64,000 nt of DNA from NCBI RefSeq assembly GCF_030272615.1, contig NC_081406.1, positions 481,216,900 through 481,280,899 of the forward strand, in the 5' to 3' direction. Shown one piece after another: positions 57,353 to 64,000 of the stretch (its first letter is position 1; each line of letters begins with the position of its first letter). The translations under genes and the position numbers were made by a program. The DNA comes from Cryptomeria japonica. Its lineage: Eukaryota; Streptophyta; Pinopsida; Cupressales; Cupressaceae. Under the pieces are notes generated by a model. It saw only the letters and a list, made by a program, of their open reading frames with translations, did no database searches and was not told the origin of the DNA.

Positions 57353-57830
57353 GTGCCACCTTTTCCAATAAAGAAAGGTGTAACATTCAAATGGTCAGAA
57401 CAATGCCAGGAGGAATTTCAAGATTTGAAAGACTATCTACCTACCAAACCAGTGTTAGTGCCACCAATACATGGAAAACCACTATTGTTGTATATATTTG
57501 CCACAAACTCCACTTTGGGTTCTCTCTTAGCACAACACGATGATCAAGGAAAGAAAGAGAAATCTACTACATCAATAGAACCCTTGTAGGTTATGAATTG
57601 AATTGCACCCCTATTGAGTGTGCATGCTTAGTAGTGATTTTTTCTTTGCAAAAGCTTAGACACTATACGATCAGTCATAAGATCGGACTCATTGCAAAGT
57701 TTGATCCACTCAAATATCTATTAAGCAGAGCTGCATTAATCAAAAGGTTAGCTAAATGGGTAATTATCCTAAGCAAATTCGACATTGAGTATGTTTATAG
57801 GAAGGCCATCAAAGGGTAGATAATTGTAGA
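57353..57830 (+). pseudogene. First RNase H of element C
   Basis: FQDLKDYLPTKPVLVPPIHG, YIFATNSTLGSLLAQHDDQG, then a frameshift near 57560-57600, and CTPIECACLVVIFSLQKLRH. Asn replaces the first catalytic Asp, as in element B. Confidence 0.72.
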
Positions 57831-58533
57831 TCAATTGGTAGAGGCTCCAATGCAAGACCATCATCCAATATAGATAGACTTCCCAGATGAATATATCTTC
57901 ACAATCACAACATCTAGCACTTGGAAACTATACTTTGATGGATCACATACCAGTCATGGAGTAGGAGCGAGAAACCTATTTATCACCCCTCAAGGTGATT
58001 CTATCCCCAAATCATTCAAAATAAGCTTCCCATGCACTAATAACATAGCTGAATATGAAGCACTAGTAATAGGACTTCAGACTGTTGTACAATGAAAGAT
58101 CAAAGAACTACAAGTCTATGGTGATTCTCAACTTATCATCAACCAAGTGAATGATGATTATGACACCGAGGATGACAAAATCACACCCTACAAAAATTTG
58201 GTAGAAGAACTCAAGCAACATTTCTCAAACATCTCTTTTGAGCAAACTCCCAGAGTACATAACATAGTCGTTGATGCAATGGAAACTGTGGGATCTCTCC
58301 TTGATATGTCGAATAATGGAACTCAGTTTGAGATCATAGTAGAATAGTTGATGGTACCTTCATATGAAATACTTGCTTCAAAATATATTTGTGTCATAGT
58401 GGGACTTGAATCCCCTTGGTATCAAGAAATCTACTCATATCTACATGATCAGTATATGCCTCCAGACCTTTCATCCAATCAAAGAAAGACCCTCATACAA
58501 TAGGCATCTAGATACACACTTATTGCAGACACA
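57831..58533 (+). pseudogene. Second RNase H of element C
   Basis: WKLYFDGSHTSHGVGARN, IAEYEALVIGLQTVVQ, VYGDSQLIINQVNDDYDTED. A stop (TGA) after VVQ. The region is broken into several short frames, but the Asp, Glu and Asp positions can be read. Confidence 0.72.
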
Positions 58534-59672
58534 TTGTACAAAAAAATCTTGGATAAAACCTTGCTTAGATGTCTTAATTCTGAAGAAGCACAACAAGCAC
58601 TAAAAGAAGTTCACAATGGAATCTATGATGCCCATGTCAGTGGCCCAACTCTAGCTAATATATTGTTGAGAACAAGATACTACTCACCAACAATGGAAAA
58701 TGATGCTTACAAGTATGTTAAAAAATGCAGACAATTCCAAATACACATAGATCTAATTTATGCACATGCACAAGACCTTCAACCCATCACATCACCATGG
58801 CCATTCTCACAGTGGTGACTTGATCTAGTAGGGAAAATCAACCCTACCCCTTCTAATGGACACAAGTTTATTATCACTGCTATTGAATATTTTACAAAAT
58901 GGGTCAAGGCAATCCCTATGACCTACACTACTAGAAAACAGATAGCAAAATTTAACTTGAATTATATTATTTGTAGATATGGAGTCCTGATGTGTATTGT
59001 GACAGATAATGGGCATCCCTTGAAAAACCAAGAGGTCACATAACTTTGTGAGTAGTTCCATATCCAGCAACGCTTTGCAACCCCATACTATCCCCAAATA
59101 AACGGTCAAACCGAGGCAACAAACAAAACTATATTGAAAATTTTAGAGAATTTTTTTAACGAAACCAGATGAGACCGACATCTTCAACTGAATCCAGCAC
59201 TCTGGGCCTATCAAACTGGTGTACACACAACCACTGGTGCAACACCATACTCTTTGGTATATGGTTCAGAAGTCATTTTTCTTATTGTGGTATAATTGCC
59301 ATCATTGAGAGTCTCTCTGAAACACATCATATCAAAAGAAGACTACAAAGTCGCATACTTGCAAGAACTTGAACTATTGGATGAAAAATGACAAAGCACT
59401 CTGAATCATTAACAAGGATACCAAAATAGAATGAGATGAAGCTATAACAAAAGAGTAAGACCATGTTGCTTTGGAGTAGGGGATATCATCATTAAGGAGA
59501 ACCAAAGGAACCTAGTAGAACGCGAAGACTAGGAAAATTTGAGCCTAACTGGTTATGTCCTTTTGTAATAACATGAGTGGTTGGAAATGGTGTTTATAAT
59601 CTAACAACAATGGAGGGAGATCCACTCCCATATCCTATGAACAAAATGCACCTTAAAAGATATTACATCTAA
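58534..59672 (+). pseudogene. Integrase of element C, end of pol
   Basis: EVHNGIYDAHVSGPTLANIL and a KCRQFQIH motif in which one zinc Cys is Phe. The core has a stop in place of the Gly of QWGLDL (58815-58818), then IVTDNGHPLKNQEV and INGQTEATNKTILK with its Glu. It ends MNKMHLKRYYI-TAA at 59670-59672. Multiple stops and frameshifts. Confidence 0.78.
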
Positions 59673-60499
59673 GGGCTGGGTTAATTTAGTCTTTACTTTC
59701 TGCACTGGCATATCATTTTCTTTAAAGCATTGCATCTCATATAGTTTTTTTCCTAAATGCATCGCATTTGCAATATTCATAGCATATTGTCTCTGATTCT
59801 GCATATAGTTGCATCAATAAAGTAAGGAGATTGTCTGATTCGTTCACCTGTCTGCACTAAAAGGAGAGAAGGTGGTCGGATTTCCTAGATATTGGTACAT
59901 GAAGTTTTAGGAAGTCTTAGGTCATTCACCTTCAACGTCGCCTTGTGATTAAGCTTTATCCATGGTTGAGTAGAGGTTTCACTATTGAGCCTTGTTACCT
60001 AAAATCTATCAATTACTATATCTCACACATTAATCAAATACTCCAAGTCATTACAGATACCTAGTTGGTCATGTGGCTAGTGTATTCTGCTTCAGTATTG
60101 CTGTAATCATCATACCCAAGTAGGTTTCATTACTTACAAGTCAAGGTAAGAAAATAAAATAAAAAAAGTTCTATGCCAAAATCCATATAAAAATATCAAG
60201 CAAAAGAGCAATGATATATAACTGAAATATCACACATACACGTGCGATAAAAGCTTGAATATGGGAACATGTGAGTAACTCCATCAGGGCTATGGACGCC
60301 TGTTGGCAATCAAGCAATATTCGAGAGATTACAGTGTATAACCTCATTGGGGATATAGATATCTAACTGGCATGCAGCGAAGCTGAATCCATGATGCTTT
60401 TGAAGTCAAAATAATTCACATAGCTAGTCACATAGGATTCCAAGAGTCTCTAATGGTTATAAGAGTCATAATAAATTCTGTTGCACACATGTGGGAAAA
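59673..60499 (+). other. Post-pol sequence of element C up to its broken end
   Basis: Matches B 43672-44490 (for example AAGGGCTGGGTT, then AGCAATGATATATAACTG). Similarity ends near 60499 at GTGGGAAAAAG. Nothing coding. Confidence 0.7.
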
Positions 60500-60779
60500 A
60501 GTGTTAATATGTGGCGATTGATCATGAAAGTACTAATATTCATATTTAACAAAACAAGAAGAGGTCATATTTCCTAAAAAGAAGGTGGAGTATACTAATA
60601 TGATAATTTAACAATATTCTAATGATTCTCTAAATATACCTTCTAGAGTTGCATCATAATAGTTCTTTGAAGGATCATCAAAATTAATCTCTTAAGTTCT
60701 CCTAGAAAATCATCCCAAATAATTCTTTAAGTTGTCCCCTAATATTCCTCTAGAAACTTGTCGAAGTTAGTTTCATTCT
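60500..60779. other. Short region with no gene
   Basis: AT-rich, nothing recognised apart from the fading end of the integrase remnant next to it. Confidence 0.4.
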
Positions 60780-61649
60780 TATTGCTAAATATGCTAAAAT
60801 TTTCTTTGTTGTTAACTTCTACATGGCCATTCATTTGTAGGCGATATGGGGAAGATTTTATTTGACTTACTTAGTAATGGTAAATGAAAGATAAAATCAT
60901 CTTGGATATAAATTCATATTCTTGTTTTATAACAATGGACTTTGGGGCTTCAAACCTAAAGAATACTTTGGTATACAGTAAATTAACTACCTTTTCTTCC
61001 CTTACAACATTTAGTGCATACAATTCCATCCACTTGTTCACACAATCTATATCTACCATGATGTATTATTTTCCTTAGAATGGTGTTTCAATCATCCCAA
61101 TTAAGTGTGTCCCCCATTTCTTAAATGATTCAAGAACCACTTGAGAATGGATGGGCATTTCTTTGGATGTTGTTGGTGTTTCCATATTCTAGCATTCGTC
61201 ACATTTCCTAATGCACTATTTTATATGCTTATGTATAGAACGCCAATAAAACCCAACCCCAAGAATTTTGAATTTTCCTCTTATTCAAATAATTCCCTCC
61301 AATGTATTCATCATAACAAGATTGAAAAATATTGATAACCTCATCTTCTTGACTGCACCTACACAACACAAGATCAAGACCATATTTAAATAAAATGACA
61401 CTAAACCATTAATTTTTTTTAGTATTTTTAACAACCTTCTTTTTTAATAAAAAAGTGAGGCAAGAACTCCCTCATAGCCAAGTAATTATCTATGCTATAA
61501 ACCAGGTTGCTTGAGTAGAAACAACGAAGTGTTGTTCATCTTGAAAGTAATCCTTGATGGGTTCATGTTCATCATCTGCATGATAGATCCTAGAATGGCA
61601 GTCAAAATATACATTAAAATTTGTAGATTTAACATTAATAATCACATTA
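60780..61649 (-). pseudogene. Athila-type integrase remnant (minus strand)
   Basis: On the minus strand, from high to low coordinates: a pre-integrase linker (DYFQDEQHFVV, TQATWF), a zinc-binding region (CYDEYIGGNYL ... CIRKCDEC), then EMPIHSQVVLESFKKWGTHL and core VDIDCVNKWMELYALN at 61059-60871, and PYRLQMNGHVEVNNKE further on. The order matches Athila/Tat Ty3-gypsy integrase. Many stops and frameshifts. It is the continuation of the reverse transcriptase at 62700-64000, split by the insertion at 61650-62414. Confidence 0.65.
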
Positions 61650-62414
61650 TTCTTCGGTCTCATGGTGGTCGGGGGCCTCTCACTAGCATTATACGGTTAG
61701 GAAATCTCTGGACACTCCTCAAGAATCATTGGTTGCTTGGGTTTCTACTTTGGTTGGTTCAGATTCTTTATTGACAATGAAATATTATTCAGATGCCACT
61801 AAGGATTCTACTAAGATTAAAGATGCTATTATACAGGATGTTGTTGTCCCCTCTACTAAAAATGGATTGCTGTCTCTTACCTCGCCAGTTTCACCATGTG
61901 TGGACACAACTTTCGCCCCACCTACTGGTTGCGGTCCTATGTCTGCGATGGTATCTCTTACCCCACCAACTTCTTCACAAGGTTTTGGCACAACTTCTGC
62001 TAGTTGTGATCCCGTTGTCACGACGGTTGTTGCTTCCTCTTCTGCCACTCTTTTCTCCAGTCCGGAAAGATCGGCGGTGGGCCCTTTGGATTGGTCAGTT
62101 GCGGCAGCTAAAGTTGAAGAAGGTTGGATTACTGTTAAGGGGAAGAATTCAAAGACGTCTAGGTCTTCTTTTGATATAAATCTTCATTCCCACAAGGCCA
62201 ATTGCAAATCTTGAGGGCCCTTGTAGTTGGTTGTTTGGGTTTGTTTTACTAGCCCTTTCTTTGTATGGGTTGCCTGTTGTCCTTAAGGGCAGTCCCTATT
62301 TTTTTCTGGTTGTTCTTTCTAGCTGGGATTTCAATGCTTTATATATTTTATAATATGATGTAAAGGGCTTCGAGGCCCCTTCAAAACCTACTTTTCACTT
62401 AATCTAAAAAAATT
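61650..62414 (+). mobile_element. Non-LTR-type insertion (765 bp) with target duplication
   Basis: ATAATCACATTA at 61638-61649 and again at 62415-62426 is a 12-bp target duplication. The insert ends in CTTAATCTAAAAAAATT, a short A-rich tail as left by target-primed reverse transcription. The plus-strand frame 61729-62214 (161 codons) is Ser/Thr/Pro-rich with the C-terminal word EGWITVKGKNSKTS, followed by ~200 bp of G/T-rich 3' untranslated-like sequence. This resembles the end of a LINE ORF1 rather than ORF2. A processed copy of another gene is possible. Confidence 0.6.
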
Positions 62415-62426
62415 ATAATCACATTA

Positions 62427-64000
62427 AATTCTTTCAATATTTAATTAAACTATTAATTATTCTTTCACTTACCATTAATTTATTTAAAATCACAATGTAA
62501 ACTATTACTTTGTATCCTACAATATAGTGGTGAACTATTGATGGAATAAACTACAATGAAGAATTTTCATTTTATTGTGTAGTTTCATTATGTGGAAGTT
62601 AATTTTTTGCTAAAAAAAAATATTGCATACTTTCCCCTTTTCTTATCTTATTGACATAACATTATGCCTATAGCACCATTCAAGACATCAACATAGCTAT
62701 AAAAAGGTAATTTACGATTGGGGCCACTCAAAATTGGAGTATAGACATCATTTTTTCTTTAATTTATTCAAAATACTTTTGGCATTCCTCAATCCATGTG
62801 AATTCAACATCACATCGGGGTTGCTATATTATTAAATTTTTCTTTGATTCTTCTATAGTACCTAGCATTCCCTAAGAAAATCCTTATGTTAGTTTGATTT
62901 TTTGTGTGCTTCAATTGAGTAATGATCACTTTTTTTTAGTATTTATCTTGATGCCTTTAGCTAAAATATGAATGCCCAAAATAATTTCTTGATTGACTAA
63001 AATAAGAAAAATTTATTTTTATTTTTTGGGTCAAAGAGATTTGTTTCTCTTCACACAATTTTATGACTTTATATAGGTTTTGGAGGGTCTTGTCAAAAGT
63101 ATTACCATGGATATTAAAATATTTCATACTTTCGTACAATCATTCAATTTCTCTACAAAGATACTAAGAAAAAATTGGTGTAATATAATCAAAGCATCAT
63201 ACAGTCTAAAGGGAAGAACTTTGTAAGTAAATATTCCTCATGGGCAGGTAAACATTCTTTTATCTTGATCCTCCAAAATTAGTTGGAGATAGTTTTATCA
63301 AAGAAGGATACGTAAGTTTTTCTAACTCAAGTATCAAGAAATTGATCAATTGGCTCTCTTTTCTCAACTTTATATAATCAACAAAAACTCTCCATTTTCA
63401 ACCCTTTCAAAATAATCAATGTTGACACCTATTATAGTCTCATCTTGTGTAGATAAATCCTACTTATAATATCTTTTCAATTTTAGCTTTGATTATATCT
63501 ATTAATATAGGATCGATTTTACACTATGCTTATCTAAAATTTATGAGAGTGGCTACAATTTCTAACCATGACCTTCCCAATTTAGCAGATAAATTTCTTT
63601 TGGGGTTTGTGACTAGAGTATTTGAAAATACAATGGATACTCCCACGATTATATCATAAATAGAATATTTTCAGTCACCTCATTTAAAATTGTGAGTGAC
63701 TAATATGCCATCTATAAATGGTACTAGTAAGTAATTCAGTCAAAGATAAGGTTTCTATAAACTTCGATAATTATGACATTAGTAATAGCACTAAGATGGA
63801 TTAATATAGTGGAGAGATCTATATCCCCATTTAATAATATAATCATAGAGCTTCTTGGATCACCATATTTTGGTGTAATTTTTTTCTTGAGATAAATTCA
63901 ACTATGTGACCATCCAATTGAATGGTATTAGTTTTCTTTGTCTTCTTACCAAGGGTCTTGATACAATGTTAAGTAATTTATTTAGCTCCAATATTTCTTT
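62427..64000 (-). pseudogene. Athila-type reverse transcriptase remnant (minus strand)
   Basis: On the minus strand, going down from 64000, pieces of a Ty3/gypsy reverse transcriptase can be read: GIFTYKVLPFRLYDALI (usual YRVLPFGLCNAP), then HGNTFDKTLQNLYKVIKLCE (63139-62957), then ILGIHILAKGIKINTK of the palm-thumb. The YxDD box is not preserved; the position reads YFNIHG. Heavily frameshifted. It continues beyond the window. Confidence 0.55.

Larger units (their letters stand above)
23786..60499 (+). mobile_element. Outer nested element C: Ty3/gypsy, Tat-like (truncated)
   Basis: C starts with TGTAGACACC at 23786. It has a 5' LTR, a primer-binding-like site, a leader with two short-unit arrays, two small pre-gag ORFs and gag up to about 27925. 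Its gag-pol resumes at about 52900 and ends at 59672, followed by ~830 bp that match the post-pol region of element B. Similarity to B stops near 60499, and neither the antisense gene nor a 3' LTR is present, so the right end is truncated or outside the window. It shares LTR termini, leader layout and protein order with B and so belongs to the same family, but is more diverged and has several frameshifts. Element A lies inside it. Confidence 0.8.

Overview
This window looks like a gene-poor, repeat-rich stretch of a large seed-plant nuclear genome, very AT-rich and made almost entirely of transposable elements. A gymnosperm is plausible because of the nested Ty3/gypsy elements, long LTRs and heavy decay, but that is inference. 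I see no intact host gene, tRNA gene or rRNA gene. Every retroelement protein here is broken by stops, frameshifts, insertions or deletions.

Layout. 1-3743: an LTR-like sequence, a degenerate ~100-bp tandem array carrying tRNA B-box-like motifs, and gene-less DNA. 3744-7985: an internally deleted LTR retrotransposon on the minus strand with a perfect 5-bp target duplication. 10780-17503: a long decayed minus-strand reading frame of unrecognised family, split by a 3.2-kb Copia-like non-autonomous element (13474-16681). 17780-23785: decayed DNA with an LTR-like fragment, a pyrimidine tract and a 48-bp minisatellite.

23786-60499 is a three-level nest. The outer element C is Ty3/gypsy, Tat-like (it has a second RNase H and a G-patch). 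Element A, a chromovirus with a chromodomain, sits in C's gag at 28095-52871. Element B is a second, younger member of C's family, 18.5 kb long, and sits in A's RNase H at 31791-50309. B has two LTRs, an ATACC target duplication, a primer-binding-like site and a polypurine tract. Its gag-pol frame is 2,599 codons long, broken by 15 stop codons but by no frameshift. 60500-64000 is a minus-strand Athila-type pol remnant carrying a short non-LTR-type insertion with a 12-bp target duplication.

The most interesting system is the organisation of the B/C family. Its leader between the 5' LTR and gag has two arrays of a ~22-bp unit (core TCACGCA or ATTCGCA). Three of the four arrays seen have exactly seven copies in exact 22-bp register, and they flank a short conserved ORF; a second short ORF (MGLPGDG) precedes gag. 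Between integrase and the 3' LTR, B also carries an antisense gene with a plant mobile domain (PMD), its own TATA-like box, and an antisense-oriented ~20-bp array of the same kind of motif in its leader. So both transcription units of the element seem to begin with phased arrays of a shared motif in the same orientation relative to transcription.
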